From: Cumulibacter sp047975195
GTDB taxonomy: Bacteria; Actinomycetota; Actinomycetes; Mycobacteriales; Antricoccaceae
DNA: 64,000 nucleotides
Direction: 5' to 3'
NCBI GenBank assembly: GCA_047975195.1
Contig: JBKEDB010000087.1
Coordinates: forward strand, 1 to 64,000
A program made the translations under genes and the position numbers. The notes beneath the pieces were generated by a model that had not been told where the DNA came from, did not search any database, and was given only the letters and a program-made list of their open reading frames with translations. Below, piece after piece: positions 33,764 to 43,817 of this stretch. The first letter of the stretch is position 1. Each line of letters opens with the position of its first letter.

Positions 33764-34738
33764 CTAGCGCACGGTGTGCGCCTCGGCGATGTCCAGCACC
33801 GCCTTCTCGATCGCGTATCGAGGGTCAGCGGCCTGCCCCTTGACCTCGCCGTTGAGCCGAGCTGCGACGTCCATCGCGATCGTCAGCCCCGGGGCGCTCC
33901 AGCCGCCTGCGGTCTGTTGAATCTTGCGGATCTTCCATGCCGGCATTCCCAAGCGCGACGCCAAGGCATTCGGGTTCCCTCGACCGGCCGCGGCCACCTT
34001 CGCCACCGAGCGCACCGATTCGGCGATCGCATCCGCAATCACGACCTCTGCGGTCCCCTCGTGCAGCGCCCAGCGCAACCGCTCTAGACCCTGCTGAACG
34101 TGGCCGGCCACTATCTCGTCGGCTACCGCGTACACCTTCACGTCCGCGCGGCCGCGGTGGTATCGCGCGACGATCTCAGCGGTTATCGCACCGCCGGCGT
34201 CGGCGACCAGTTGTCGGGCCGCGCTGGACAGGCTTCGCGGGTCCTCACCGACCGCTTCGATCAGGGCCGCAGCGGCCTTCGGATCGATCTTGCCGCCGGC
34301 CGCTGCGGCCTCCGAACGCACGTACTTCACTCGATCGTCGGCCGTCTTGATCGTGGGCGCCCGGTGTACGGCGGCACCGGCTTTCTGCAGATCGGCGGCT
34401 AGGGTCTTGGCTCGCCCTCCCCCGGAATGTTCGACGAGCAGGCAGATATCGGGATCCGGCGCGGCGGCGTACTGCGTGAGGATCGCGACGAGATCCTTCG
34501 TCGCGGATTCGGCCGACTTGAGTACGACGATTCGCTCCCCGCCAAACAGTGCCGGACTGAGCGCGTCGGCCATCGCGTTCCCCGCATCGGTCGAGGCGGC
34601 GTCGACGCGCTCCAGCGATAGCGCAGCGTCCGGCCGAGCCGCCCGCTGTGTAGCGATCACCTTCGTAGATTCCTGCGAGCGAAGGAAGTCATCCTCGCCC
34701 ACGACGAGGACGAGTCGCTCGGCGATCTGCGGCATCAC
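33764..34738 (-). CDS. holA: DNA polymerase III delta subunit
   Basis: A 324-residue clamp-loader subunit that opens the beta clamp. The N-terminal part has LVLVVGEDDFLRSQESTKVIATQ, and the family's ERIVVLKSAESATKD and GRAKTLAADLQKAGA follow. The C-terminal collar domain has KVYAVADEIVAGHVQQGLERLRWALHEG and LGMPAWKIRKIQQTAGGWS. It sits beside rpsT, as in other actinobacteria, close to comEC-comEA. Confidence 0.94.
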   Translation of the reverse strand: MMPQIAERLVLVVGEDDFLRSQESTKVIATQRAARPDAALSLERVDAASTDAGNAMADALSPALFGGERIVVLKSAESATKDLVAILTQYAAAPDPDICLLVEHSGGGRAKTLAADLQKAGAAVHRAPTIKTADDRVKYVRSEAAAAGGKIDPKAAAALIEAVGEDPRSLSSAARQLVADAGGAITAEIVARYHRGRADVKVYAVADEIVAGHVQQGLERLRWALHEGTAEVVIADAIAESVRSVAKVAAAGRGNPNALASRLGMPAWKIRKIQQTAGGWSAPGLTIAMDVAARLNGEVKGQAADPRYAIEKAVLDIAEAHTVR

Positions 34739-34846
34739 CCGATCCTGTCACATCTGCCTGACAAAGGACTACACGGACCGACCGGTCGCGCAGCACACTG
34801 ATGGGGACCTACGATGACGTGAAATACCAACCGGCGGAGGTTATCC

Positions 34847-36466
34847 ATGTCGACGGCTACCGAGGTCGATCACGAGGTCATCATCATCGGCGCGGGCGTG
34901 TGCGGTATCTATCAGGCATACAAGTTCCAACAGCTTGGCCTGAGCCCCCTCGTCCTCGATAGCGCGGACGAACTCGGCGGCACCTGGTTCTGGAACCGTT
35001 ACCCCGGCGCGCGTTTCGATTCCGAGAGCTACACCTACGGCTTCTCATTCTCGCAGGAGGTCCTGCAGGAGTGGGACTGGAAGGAGCGGTTCTCCGGCCA
35101 GCCTGAGAACCTGAAGTACCTGCAGTTCATCGCCGACAAGTTCGACCTTCGCCAATACATGCGGTTCGGTGTCACGGTGCAGCGTGCCGATTTCGACGAG
35201 GACGAGACGCTCTGGCGATTGTCCCTCGACGACGGCTCCGAGTTGACGTGCCGCTACCTGTGCCTGGCCGTCGGACTGCTCTCCGTGCCCACGCTGCCTC
35301 GGTACGACGGTGTCGAGGATTTCGGCGGGCGCTCGTTTCACACGTATGACTATCCCGCTGACGTCGATCTGCGCGACAAGCGCGTCGGGGTGATCGGTAC
35401 CGGTGCGACGGCGATCCAGCTCATTTCGGCGATTGCGCCCGAAGTTGCCGCGCTCAAGGTGTTCCAGCGTCGCCCGAACTGGAGCGCCCCGCTGAACAAC
35501 TCAGAGATCTCGCCGGCGGAGATGGCCGACATCAAGCGCCGGTACGCCGAAATCTTCGAGATCTGCTCGCGTACTCCCGGTGGATTTGTCCATGAGCCCG
35601 ATCGGCGCCCGTTCTATGACGTGCCACGCGAAGAAAGGGTCGCGTTATGGGAGCGCCTCTACCAGGAGCCGGGGTTCGGCATCTGGTTGGCGAACTTCCG
35701 TGACACGTTCATGGATGAAGAAGCAAATGCCGAACTCAGCGCGTGGATCGCTGACCGCATCCGCGAGCGTGTGAACGATCCGGAGGTCGCCGAGAAGCTG
35801 ATTCCGACCGATCACGGCTTCGGAATCCAACGAGTGCCGATGGAAACCAACTACTTCGAGGTCTATAACCGCGACAACGTGGAGCTCGTCTCGGTCAAGG
35901 ACACTCCGATCGAGCGGGTCACCGAACGCGGGATCCGCACCACAGAACGGGAGTACGAGCTCGATGTGATCATCTACGCAACCGGTTTCGATGCGATCAC
36001 CGGCGCGTACGAGGCCATTGACATTCATGGCGTCGGCGGGCGGACGTTGCGCGAGGCCTGGGCCGATGGACCCATCACCAGTTACGGCCTACAGGTCCCC
36101 GGATTCCCGAACATGATCATGCCGAACGGCCCGCAGAGCGCATCAGCGACGACGAACTTCCCTCGCGGGATCGAGATCGGCGTCGACTGGTGCACCGAAC
36201 TGCTCACGTACGCATGGGACCACGGCTACTCGAGGATCGAGGCCACGGAGGAGTCAGCGCAGGCGTGGGCCGCGGAGGTCAAGCGGCTCTACCAAATGAT
36301 GCTGATGCGTAAGGCGCAGGGCTGGTTCACCGGCTACAACTCGAATATTCCTGGACATGAGGCCGGGACCATCCGGTACCTGATCTACAACGGCGGTACG
36401 CCGAAGTTCCGGGCGACGATTGCAGAGGAAGCCGCGGCCGGCTATCCGGGCACTATCTTCGGGTGA
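34847..36466 (+). CDS. Flavin-containing (Baeyer-Villiger-type) monooxygenase
   Basis: A 539-residue FAD/NADPH enzyme of the cyclohexanone/phenylacetone monooxygenase type. The FAD Rossmann motif is IIGAGVCGIYQAYKFQ with ELGGTWFWNRYPGARFDSESYTYGFSF. The NADPH motif is VGVIGTGATAIQ. The fingerprint FxGxxxHxxxW[P/D] appears as FGGRSFHTYDYP, with Tyr169 in place of the Trp. The ATG is preceded by GGAGG. It stands alone between core genes and is probably an accessory catabolic gene acting on ketones; substrate unknown. Confidence 0.9.
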   Translation: MSTATEVDHEVIIIGAGVCGIYQAYKFQQLGLSPLVLDSADELGGTWFWNRYPGARFDSESYTYGFSFSQEVLQEWDWKERFSGQPENLKYLQFIADKFDLRQYMRFGVTVQRADFDEDETLWRLSLDDGSELTCRYLCLAVGLLSVPTLPRYDGVEDFGGRSFHTYDYPADVDLRDKRVGVIGTGATAIQLISAIAPEVAALKVFQRRPNWSAPLNNSEISPAEMADIKRRYAEIFEICSRTPGGFVHEPDRRPFYDVPREERVALWERLYQEPGFGIWLANFRDTFMDEEANAELSAWIADRIRERVNDPEVAEKLIPTDHGFGIQRVPMETNYFEVYNRDNVELVSVKDTPIERVTERGIRTTEREYELDVIIYATGFDAITGAYEAIDIHGVGGRTLREAWADGPITSYGLQVPGFPNMIMPNGPQSASATTNFPRGIEIGVDWCTELLTYAWDHGYSRIEATEESAQAWAAEVKRLYQMMLMRKAQGWFTGYNSNIPGHEAGTIRYLIYNGGTPKFRATIAEEAAAGYPGTIFG

Positions 36467-36487
36467 TCACCGACAGCCCGAAGCGGT

Positions 36488-37381
36488 TCACGCTCCGGGT
36501 AGAGCCTGCTGGCTAGCAGCCATCATCATCAAAGCTGCCGATTCGCCAGGAGCGTGCTGCACGAGCACCCTCGCGTAGTCTGCTTCAACGACGTCAGTCG
36601 CGATGACATCAAGCCGGTCAGCGAACTGAGGGCCGTCAAGCGTGTCGGCCGCTGACGAAGCGGTGTCCGCGCCACCCGGCAGGCACACCACGGACTGGAT
36701 CTCCGAGGCTTCCTCGCGCACGCCTACCCCAATAAGCCCGCCGTCATGGTCAGCGATCGTCGCTGCCAGAACATCGCCCAGGCACGCCGCTACCGGAGCA
36801 ACCTCGGGGTCAGCGAACAGGCTTCCTGCATCTACCCAGCCAACATCGGCGGCACCGCCGCCGAGCACGACGTCGTCCTCAAGGGGCTTGATCTGCTGGA
36901 CCGCAAGTGTCACCGGATTCTGTGAATCCGCGTCCTGCGTCAGCACGACGTCCCCTGCATAGCCCGCTTTCGTTGCCGCGTCCGTAATTGATTCGGCGTC
37001 TTGACCGCCAACGAGCAGGCTCACCCGGGCGGGGCCCTCTGAGACCTCCACGGCGTACGTCGCGGCGGCCGGGTCTACACCGATCGCGCTTGCCGACGAT
37101 TCGACGGCGAGCAGCCGATTGCCGGTCGCGGCGATCTCCAGCCATCGGTCATCAGCGGCCCTCAGGGTCACCAGCTGCGAGGTCTGACCGAACCGAATCA
37201 GCGTCCCTTCAGCCAACGCGTCGGGACTGATTCGGCTCATCGCTTGGGCAAAGACGGTCTCAGCGGCGGGCGCCGGCGCTGTTTCGGTGCCGTCCAGCGG
37301 CGGCGCTGCCCCTGCACCGCCACACGCTGTCGCCGCTGCCAAGGCCAGCACGGCACCGAGAACCGTCACTACCCGACGCAT
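36488..37381 (-). CDS. Hypothetical lipoprotein
   Basis: A 297-residue protein with a signal peptide and lipobox (VLALAAATAC, lipidated Cys at residue 20), so it is exported and membrane-anchored on the outside. The mature part begins with an Ala/Pro-rich linker and has two Cys residues in the C-terminal half (VAACLG and SVVCLPGG) that may form a disulfide. I recognise no domain. It converges with the monooxygenase gene and lies downstream of comEC on the same strand. Confidence 0.8.
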   Translation of the reverse strand: MRRVVTVLGAVLALAAATACGGAGAAPPLDGTETAPAPAAETVFAQAMSRISPDALAEGTLIRFGQTSQLVTLRAADDRWLEIAATGNRLLAVESSASAIGVDPAAATYAVEVSEGPARVSLLVGGQDAESITDAATKAGYAGDVVLTQDADSQNPVTLAVQQIKPLEDDVVLGGGAADVGWVDAGSLFADPEVAPVAACLGDVLAATIADHDGGLIGVGVREEASEIQSVVCLPGGADTASSAADTLDGPQFADRLDVIATDVVEADYARVLVQHAPGESAALMMMAASQQALPGA

Positions 37382-37432
37382 GATCTGAACTCCTATATTG
37401 AGCGTGTATCTAGATAATCTAGCGCGCCTGGG

Positions 37433-39736
37433 TTATACGACTGCGAGGTCTCCGTCCGCGGTCAGCACCACCACGATGGTTCCGTGCAGGTCGGTCCGTC
37501 GCACGAGCATCCCCAGGCTGCGCAGTTCGTCAACGGTACTGGGAGCGGGATGACCGTAATCGTTGCCCTCGCCTGCCGAGATAAGCGCTATCCGCGCCCG
37601 GGTGCGCTTGAAAAACTCATCGTCGCGGTTCTTACTACCGTGGTGCGGCACCTTGAGCACATCGACGCTCAAGCATCCGCAATCCACGAGTTCGGCCTCC
37701 GATTCTTCCTGGAGATCGCCGGTGACCAACATCGTGACGCCTCGGGTGCTGACCCGGATCACTAGGGAGTTGTTGTTCGGGTCGCTGCTGGTGCCGATCA
37801 TGGGCTCGCTCGGGGCCACTACCTCAAGGTGAACGCCGCCGAGGATCTGCTGCCATCCCACCGCCACTTCCTCCACTGGAACGCGGTGTGTGCTGGCGAA
37901 CTCGCGAACGGTGGTTTCCGCGCTGCCCCCGTCGAACATGCCGAAGACGACCTTCTGCACCTCACGTCTGCCGAGGACCGCAGGAATCCCAGCGACATGG
38001 TCAGCGTGAAAATGCGTCAGCAGGATCAACGGTACTGCGCTCACTTCCATCTCATCCAAGCATTCATCCAGCGCCGCCGGGTCAGCGCCCGCATCGAACA
38101 GAACTGCGGAATCTTCGCTGACCCGCGCCAGTGTGGCATCGCCCTGCCCGACATCGCAGGATGCGAAAACCCAATCGGATCCGGGCCCACTGTCGATTAC
38201 CAAGCGCGCCGGGACCGACAGCACCAACGCGCCGACCAGGAACGCGCCGAGCGCAACTCTCATCCACGCTCGACCGCGGGCCAGAGCCGCCGCCCCAACC
38301 ACCACCAGCAGCGCCGCCGTGACGATCAGCGTGGCAGCAACACCGGCCGGCAAGGGGAACTCGAACGGGTCTGCATCGGCTGCGATCCTCGCTACGAGGG
38401 CGATCCAGCGCACGCAGTAGCCCGCAACCCAGCACAGTAGTTCGGCAACCGGCATCGCGAAACTTGCGCATAGCGCGGCGAGCACACCACAGATCGTGGC
38501 CACCGGGACCGCCGGCGCAGCGACGATATTTGCCAGGATTGACGCTGTGTTCACCACGGGCAGCAGCAAGACGATCACCGGCAGAGTGGCGATCCCGGCT
38601 GCGGCCGCCACGGCGAACGCTGCCGCGACAAATCGCGGCATGTGTTCTGCCAAGACCTCAGTCCAGTATCCGCCGATCACCACGACTCCGGCCGTCGCGA
38701 GTACCGACAGAACGAAGCCGATCGACACCGCGAGTTCGGGCATGAGCAGCAGGATGACGATGATCGCGCTACACAGCGCGGGGACCGCGGCTCGCGGCCT
38801 ACCGGCACCGAGCGCGATCAGCATGACCACCCCCATACCCGCGGCCCGGACGACGCTCGGCTCGGAACCAGTGATCAGCACGAAAGCGATCAGCGCCGCC
38901 GCGGCTGCACCCACCTGTAGTACGAACGGCGCCCGCAACAACCTCGCTGCCCAGAGCGCCGCGCCGGTAACGATCGCGACGTTAGCTCCCGACACCGCCA
39001 ACAGATGGGCCAGGCCGGACCGGCGGAACTCCTGCGTGGTCACATCGCTGATACCGCTGGTATCCCCATGCACCAACGCCGCGAGCAAACCTGCGGAATC
39101 CGGATCATTCACCGCTGCCGCGCGCTGCAAACCATCGCGCACATGGTGGGCCAGGACGCTCCAGCGTGGTGCTCGTTGCGCCAGGGTTGACTGTCCAGAA
39201 TCGATGATCAACGCGATTTCGGACGACGGCCCGTCCGGTGTGTGCGCCCTCCCGCGGACCTGTACGGACATTCCTGGCAACGCGGACTGCCAGGTCTGGG
39301 CCTCGCCTATCACAGTGACGTTGAGGTCGGTACTCAAAGTTTCCGAACGATAGGTCACCGCGCGCACGTGGACCTCGACGACGGCTCGATGATCGCCCAC
39401 CAGGCGCGCTCGGGACTGAGCGGTCCCGTCAATCGTGACGAATGCGTCAGCTGCGGCTGCCGCCGCCAACGGGGACGATTCACGCTCATTCACGCGCTGG
39501 GCCGCCAACGACGCAGCACCAGCGCCGGCGAGCGCACAGCATCCGAGCAGAATCGCTACGCCACGCCGTAGCGCGGTCCACTTCGCGGCGGGTGCCGACA
39601 GCAGTGCAAGCCCTATTGAGGCGACAACGCAGACGGTGAGCACCCCGCTGGCCCCGAACTCGCCGAGGGCGGTGACCGTCCAGATCGTCGCTGCGGCGGG
39701 CGCGAGACGCGCATCGTGATCACGCCAGTCCCTCAC
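37433..39736 (-). CDS. comEC: ComEC/Rec2 family DNA-uptake channel with metallo-beta-lactamase domain
   Basis: A 767-residue polytopic protein of the ComEC type, which passes single-stranded DNA across the membrane. An N-terminal DUF4131-like part and OB-like segment is followed by the competence domain (GLLAALVHGDTSGISDVTTQEFRRSGLAHLLAVSGANVAIVTG) and about ten membrane helices. The C-terminal MBL domain holds the metal motif LTHFHADHVAGI and VLKVPHHGSKNRDDEF. It overlaps comEA by 4 nt. Together they suggest a latent or real competence system, though the pilus genes are not here. Confidence 0.93.
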   Translation of the reverse strand: MRDWRDHDARLAPAAATIWTVTALGEFGASGVLTVCVVASIGLALLSAPAAKWTALRRGVAILLGCCALAGAGAASLAAQRVNERESSPLAAAAAADAFVTIDGTAQSRARLVGDHRAVVEVHVRAVTYRSETLSTDLNVTVIGEAQTWQSALPGMSVQVRGRAHTPDGPSSEIALIIDSGQSTLAQRAPRWSVLAHHVRDGLQRAAAVNDPDSAGLLAALVHGDTSGISDVTTQEFRRSGLAHLLAVSGANVAIVTGAALWAARLLRAPFVLQVGAAAAALIAFVLITGSEPSVVRAAGMGVVMLIALGAGRPRAAVPALCSAIIVILLLMPELAVSIGFVLSVLATAGVVVIGGYWTEVLAEHMPRFVAAAFAVAAAAGIATLPVIVLLLPVVNTASILANIVAAPAVPVATICGVLAALCASFAMPVAELLCWVAGYCVRWIALVARIAADADPFEFPLPAGVAATLIVTAALLVVVGAAALARGRAWMRVALGAFLVGALVLSVPARLVIDSGPGSDWVFASCDVGQGDATLARVSEDSAVLFDAGADPAALDECLDEMEVSAVPLILLTHFHADHVAGIPAVLGRREVQKVVFGMFDGGSAETTVREFASTHRVPVEEVAVGWQQILGGVHLEVVAPSEPMIGTSSDPNNNSLVIRVSTRGVTMLVTGDLQEESEAELVDCGCLSVDVLKVPHHGSKNRDDEFFKRTRARIALISAGEGNDYGHPAPSTVDELRSLGMLVRRTDLHGTIVVVLTADGDLAVV

Positions 39737-40560
39737 ACCGTGACCAGGTCGGACAACTTTGCCAGGGTCGCCGGTCCGATTCCCGATACGTTCGACAGTT
39801 CCTCTACCGTCGCGAACGGCCCACTCTGGTCACGAAAGTCGATGATGCTTTGGGCCAGCACTGGGCCGACTCCGGGTAGTTCGTCCAGTTGCGCAGCGTT
39901 GGCCGAGTTCACGTTGATCTTGGTGTCGCCGCCTGTTGGTTCTGAGGTAGCACTGGACGCATCGGCGGCGCCGGGAATACCGACCGCGATCTGCTCGCCG
40001 TCGTTGACTTTGCGGGCGATATTGATCGTGCTCAGGTCGGTGTCGGGCAACGGTCCACCCGCAGCCTCGATCGCATCGCTGACTCGAGCTCCTTCAGGCA
40101 GCGTCACTAGCCCTGGTGATTCAACGCGGCCGACCACCGCGACGACGATGAGCGCACTGCCGGGATTCTCGGTCTCGGTAGCAGCCGCTGACGGCTGCGC
40201 CAGATCAGCGGATTCATCGCGCTCGTCGACGCCAATTGCCTCGCTATCGGTGCCGGGCCCGGCCGGCGCTGCGGTCGAGGTGGGGCCCAGCAACCAGGTC
40301 ACCAGCATCGTGGCGGCCGCCGTCAGCACCGCGACCAGAACGAATATGGCGATCGAGCCTCGTGGACGAACCAGCCGTGATCGCCAGGCCGTCCGCGGAG
40401 GCTCGAAGCCATCGCCGAAACCCTCGAGGGCGACCGCGTCGATCTCGCCGTCTTCCGCGACGTCTCGGGCTCGCGCCGGAGCTTCGGTGTTGCTGCCTCG
40501 CAACAGCGCCCTGAGGTCGGCAACTTGCCGGTCCCGCTCGAGCTCATGCGTCCTGGTCAT
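39733..40560 (-). CDS. comEA: ComEA-like DNA-binding protein
   Basis: A 275-residue membrane-anchored protein. One helix near residue 75 (SIAIFVLVAVLTAAATMLVTWLLG) is followed by a disordered linker, an SLBB domain (ALIVVAVVGRVESPGLVTLPEGARVSDAIEAAGG) and a C-terminal pair of helix-hairpin-helix motifs (INVNSANAAQLDELPGVGPVLAQSIIDFR and FATVEELSNVSGIGPATLAKL) that bind double-stranded DNA. I chose ATG 40560; the frame upstream is open but not conserved. It is coupled to comEC. Confidence 0.93.
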   Translation of the reverse strand: MTRTHELERDRQVADLRALLRGSNTEAPARARDVAEDGEIDAVALEGFGDGFEPPRTAWRSRLVRPRGSIAIFVLVAVLTAAATMLVTWLLGPTSTAAPAGPGTDSEAIGVDERDESADLAQPSAAATETENPGSALIVVAVVGRVESPGLVTLPEGARVSDAIEAAGGPLPDTDLSTINIARKVNDGEQIAVGIPGAADASSATSEPTGGDTKINVNSANAAQLDELPGVGPVLAQSIIDFRDQSGPFATVEELSNVSGIGPATLAKLSDLVTV

Positions 40561-40718
40561 GCCCGCCACGCTACGAATGTGCAGCGCCAGCTCCGACCGT
40601 GATTCCTTGACTGTGGAAACACTCCGAACGTGTGGATAACGCGTTCGTTCCTGTCGCGAATCACGCACATAGCGAGTAAGTTCGGCGCCAACGGTTGACG
40701 AGACGAAGTGGGTTCGCC

Positions 40719-42191
40719 ATGACTGACGTTGTCGAGGTAACGCAGGGCTCGATTCGCGGGCAGACGCGAGACGGGTGCCGAGTATTCCTCGGCATTCCGT
40801 ACGCAGCCGCGCCGGTCGGTGATCTGCGGCTGCAACCGCCGGCGCCCGCGCCGGCCTGGGTAGGCGTGCGGTCGGCAGATACCCCCGGACCTACGGCACC
40901 CAAAGGCCCATATCCCCATCCGTTCCACGCGCTGTTCAATGAGCCCGTCGTCGATGGCGACGAGTATCTCAACCTCAACGTATGGACCCCGCACGATGCC
41001 AATAATGCTGCGGTACTGGTGTGGATCCACGGCGGCGCATACGTGAACGGTTCTGGGATCGTGCCGCAGTACGACGGTGCACCCTTCGCTCGCGACGGGA
41101 TCGTCTGCGTCACGATCAACTACCGCCTTGGCGCCGAGGGGTTTCTCGACCTGGGCGACGACGCGTGCAACCTAGGACTTCGCGACCAGATTGCCGCGCT
41201 GCAATGGATCCAGAACAATATCGCCGCTTTCGGCGGCGATCCCGATCGCGTCACCATCGCGGGCGAGTCCGCCGGTGGTATGAGCGTGACGTCGTTGCTA
41301 TCCAGCCCCATGGCCGCGGGTCTGTTTCACCGCGTCATTGCGCAAAGCGGCGCCGGACATCACGCTCTGACCCGTCTCGACGGCCAGCGGATCGCCGCCG
41401 AACTCGCCAGTCGGCTCGGCGTGTCAGCCGAACGAGCCGCAATCGCCGACGTCCCGCCACAGCGGTTGCTGGAGGCGCAGTTGAGCATCACCCGGGATAT
41501 GGCGCTGAACCCCGATCCAGCGATCTGGGGCGGTGCGGTCGCCAACTCGATGGCGTTCGAGCCGGTGATCGACGGTGAGGTGCTACCGGCGATGCCAATC
41601 GAGTCGATCATCAGCGGGGCGGGCGCCGGGATCGACGTACTGACGGGCAGCAACCTGCACGAGCAGCGCCTGTTTCTCGTGCCAACCGGCGTGTATGCGG
41701 CGTCCACCGAGCCGGCCGTGCATGCGATTCTTGCCGCGCGTGGCGTCGACGCGACCGACGCTGCTGCCGCCTACCCCGAGGCGGACACACCAGGCGCGCT
41801 GCTGGAGGCCGTACTCACTGACTGGACATTCCGAATTCCAGCAATCCGACTCGCCGAGGCCGTCGCCGGCAATGGCGCGAATGCATATATGTACCAGTTC
41901 GGATGGGAGTCACCGCTGTTCGACGGCCTGTTGCGCTCGTGTCACTTCCTGGAAGTTCCGTACGTGTTCGACTCGCTCGATGCTGCCGGCAGCGCCGCGC
42001 AGACGGGTCCAGAGCCGGACCGGGACCTCGCACGCAGGATGCATGCGGCCTGGGTATCGTTCATACAGGACGGCGATCCGGGGTGGTCGGTGTACGGAGA
42101 AGGCCGCACCACCAAACTGTTCGCGGCTACCGATGACGTCCTCGTCGATCCAGGTGCTGCATCCCGCCGACTGTGGGAGGGACGCCGCTAG
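40719..42191 (+). CDS. Type B carboxylesterase
   Basis: A 490-residue alpha/beta hydrolase of the carboxylesterase/para-nitrobenzyl esterase family. Recognised by GSIRGQTRDGCRVFLGIPYAAAPVGDLRL, YLNLNVWTP, the oxyanion hole VWIHGGAYVNGSG and the nucleophile elbow TIAGESAGGMSV. The catalytic His is likely in RSCHFLEVPYVFD. ATG 40719 fits the family start better than the earlier in-frame codon at 40695. There is no signal peptide. It converges with degV, sharing the CTAG stop overlap. Confidence 0.92.
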   Translation: MTDVVEVTQGSIRGQTRDGCRVFLGIPYAAAPVGDLRLQPPAPAPAWVGVRSADTPGPTAPKGPYPHPFHALFNEPVVDGDEYLNLNVWTPHDANNAAVLVWIHGGAYVNGSGIVPQYDGAPFARDGIVCVTINYRLGAEGFLDLGDDACNLGLRDQIAALQWIQNNIAAFGGDPDRVTIAGESAGGMSVTSLLSSPMAAGLFHRVIAQSGAGHHALTRLDGQRIAAELASRLGVSAERAAIADVPPQRLLEAQLSITRDMALNPDPAIWGGAVANSMAFEPVIDGEVLPAMPIESIISGAGAGIDVLTGSNLHEQRLFLVPTGVYAASTEPAVHAILAARGVDATDAAAAYPEADTPGALLEAVLTDWTFRIPAIRLAEAVAGNGANAYMYQFGWESPLFDGLLRSCHFLEVPYVFDSLDAAGSAAQTGPEPDRDLARRMHAAWVSFIQDGDPGWSVYGEGRTTKLFAATDDVLVDPGAASRRLWEGRR

Positions 42192-43078
42192 TTGGCGTCC
42201 GCGCGCGTCAACTCCGGGACGATGATGACCCCCAGCATGCCCGGACCGACATGCGCGCCGAGAACGGCGCCGACTTCGCTGATCACGATCTCACTAGCGG
42301 CGGGAACGGCCTGCTGTAGTTCTGCACGCATCGCCTCGGCACGCTCCAGCGCGCCCAAATGATGCACGGCAATATGCACCGGCGTATCAAACTCATTCGC
42401 GGCGGCGGCCGCCAACGCGGTCAACCGTGCGATTGCCTTCGCCGCTGTGCGCACCTTTTCCAGTGGCAGGATCATGCCATCGGAGATATGCAGGATCGGC
42501 TTGACCGCCAGCGCAGTACCCAATAGAGCTCGCCCGGCGCTGATCCGTCCGCCGCGGCGCAGATGCTCCAGCGTATCGACATAGAAAAAGTTCGATCCTG
42601 CGCTCAATGAACCGACCGCAGCCTCATAAACCTCGTCAAGGCCAGCACCAGCGACGGCTCGCCGAGCCGCCACGAGTACGGCAAAACCGAGCGCCATCGC
42701 TGTCGTTCGCGAATCCACCACCCTGACAACTTCAGTGCCGGCGTCGGAGTTGCACTGCACTGCCGCCAGCCGCGCAGCGTCCCACGTGCCCGATAGTTCA
42801 CTGGAAATGTGCACGCTGACGATCCGCTCGTACCCCTCCGCGAGCAGGCCACGGTAGTGATCAACGAACTGCTCCGGTGTCGGCCGCGAGGTTGAGACCT
42901 TGATTGCCTTGTCCGCGAGCGCTTCAATAACGTCGTCAGGCGATACCTCGACGCCGTCCTCGCCTTGCCGCTCGCCCATGATCACGTGCAGCGGGATGAC
43001 CCGGATCGGCAACCCATCAGCAATCCGCGGCGGCAGGTACGCCGTGGAATCGGTGACGACGGCGGTGGTAGCGGTCAT
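42188..43078 (-). CDS. degV: DegV family fatty-acid-binding protein
   Basis: A 296-residue DegV protein; relatives bind a fatty acid and serve as FakB subunits of fatty acid kinase. The start VVTDSTAYLPPRIADGLPIRVIPLHVIMG, the motif ISTSRPTPEQF-like KVSTSRPTPEQFVDHYRGL and VHISSELSGTWDAARLA are typical. The central LEHLRRGGRISAGRALLGTALAVKPIL is also conserved. No FakA gene is seen here. Location next to the histidine phosphatase gene is usual for actinobacteria. Confidence 0.93.
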   Translation of the reverse strand: MTATTAVVTDSTAYLPPRIADGLPIRVIPLHVIMGERQGEDGVEVSPDDVIEALADKAIKVSTSRPTPEQFVDHYRGLLAEGYERIVSVHISSELSGTWDAARLAAVQCNSDAGTEVVRVVDSRTTAMALGFAVLVAARRAVAGAGLDEVYEAAVGSLSAGSNFFYVDTLEHLRRGGRISAGRALLGTALAVKPILHISDGMILPLEKVRTAAKAIARLTALAAAAANEFDTPVHIAVHHLGALERAEAMRAELQQAVPAASEIVISEVGAVLGAHVGPGMLGVIIVPELTRADAN

Positions 43079-43133
43079 TCTGCGACCTTACCGACCCGTC
43101 CCGCGGACTGCTCAAGGCACAAGCGAGATTGCG

Positions 43134-43817
43134 TCAGTGAGAGTGTTGGATCCGGTCGTCACCGGCGTCAGAGTCGACGTTCAGTTCGTCGCTCACCAGC
43201 GCTTCTGGGCTGCGTAGCGGGTACACATTATGCGCATGCAACCGCCACTGCCCCGCTTCGGTTCGACGCAATTCGCTCCAGTGGCAGTTACGTAGCGGCG
43301 CCAGCAGCGACCAGGTCGATTCCGGCATCCCGATCAATGTCGCAGCGAGCGCCTTCAGTGAGCCGCCGTGGGCGGTCAGAACAACGGTCCCGTCCTCGCG
43401 TTCGAGGAGTTCATCGACCAGCTCACGGCCACGTTGCGCCACCTGCGCCGCTGACTCCCCGTTACCCGGATTGCTTCGACCACCGCTCGTCCACGCCGCA
43501 AACTCGTCGGGGAATCGTTCGGCGACGCCGGCTCGGTCGAGACCTTCCCAACCGCCGAGACTGGTCTCGCGCAGCCTCGGGTCGGTGCGCACGCGCAGAC
43601 CCACGAGTTCAGCAAGCGTACTGGCAGTGGTCACGGCCCGGCCGAGGTCGCTAGCGTAGATCGCGTTGGGTTCTTCGGCCGCCAGGTACGGTGCGGCCTC
43701 GCGCGCCTGCGCTACCCCCACCTCGTCGAGCGCGGTGTCCAACTGTCCCTGAAATCGTCCAAGCGAATTCCAGGAGGTGCGTCCGTGTCGCCACAACAAC
43801 AGGCGCTCGAGGCTCAC
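43134..43817 (-). CDS. Histidine phosphatase family protein (phosphoglycerate-mutase-like)
   Basis: A 227-residue branch-I histidine phosphatase. The catalytic motif LLLWRHGRTSWN begins almost at the N-terminus, and the second histidine lies in VVLTAHGGSLKALAATLIG. YASDLGRAVTTASTLAE and DPRLRETSLGGWEGL are family signatures. I chose GTG 43817, which overlaps the rsfS stop as GTGA. In mycobacteria the equivalent gene was called gpm2 but shows phosphatase activity, so true mutase function is unlikely. Confidence 0.92.
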   Translation of the reverse strand: MSLERLLLWRHGRTSWNSLGRFQGQLDTALDEVGVAQAREAAPYLAAEEPNAIYASDLGRAVTTASTLAELVGLRVRTDPRLRETSLGGWEGLDRAGVAERFPDEFAAWTSGGRSNPGNGESAAQVAQRGRELVDELLEREDGTVVLTAHGGSLKALAATLIGMPESTWSLLAPLRNCHWSELRRTEAGQWRLHAHNVYPLRSPEALVSDELNVDSDAGDDRIQHSH

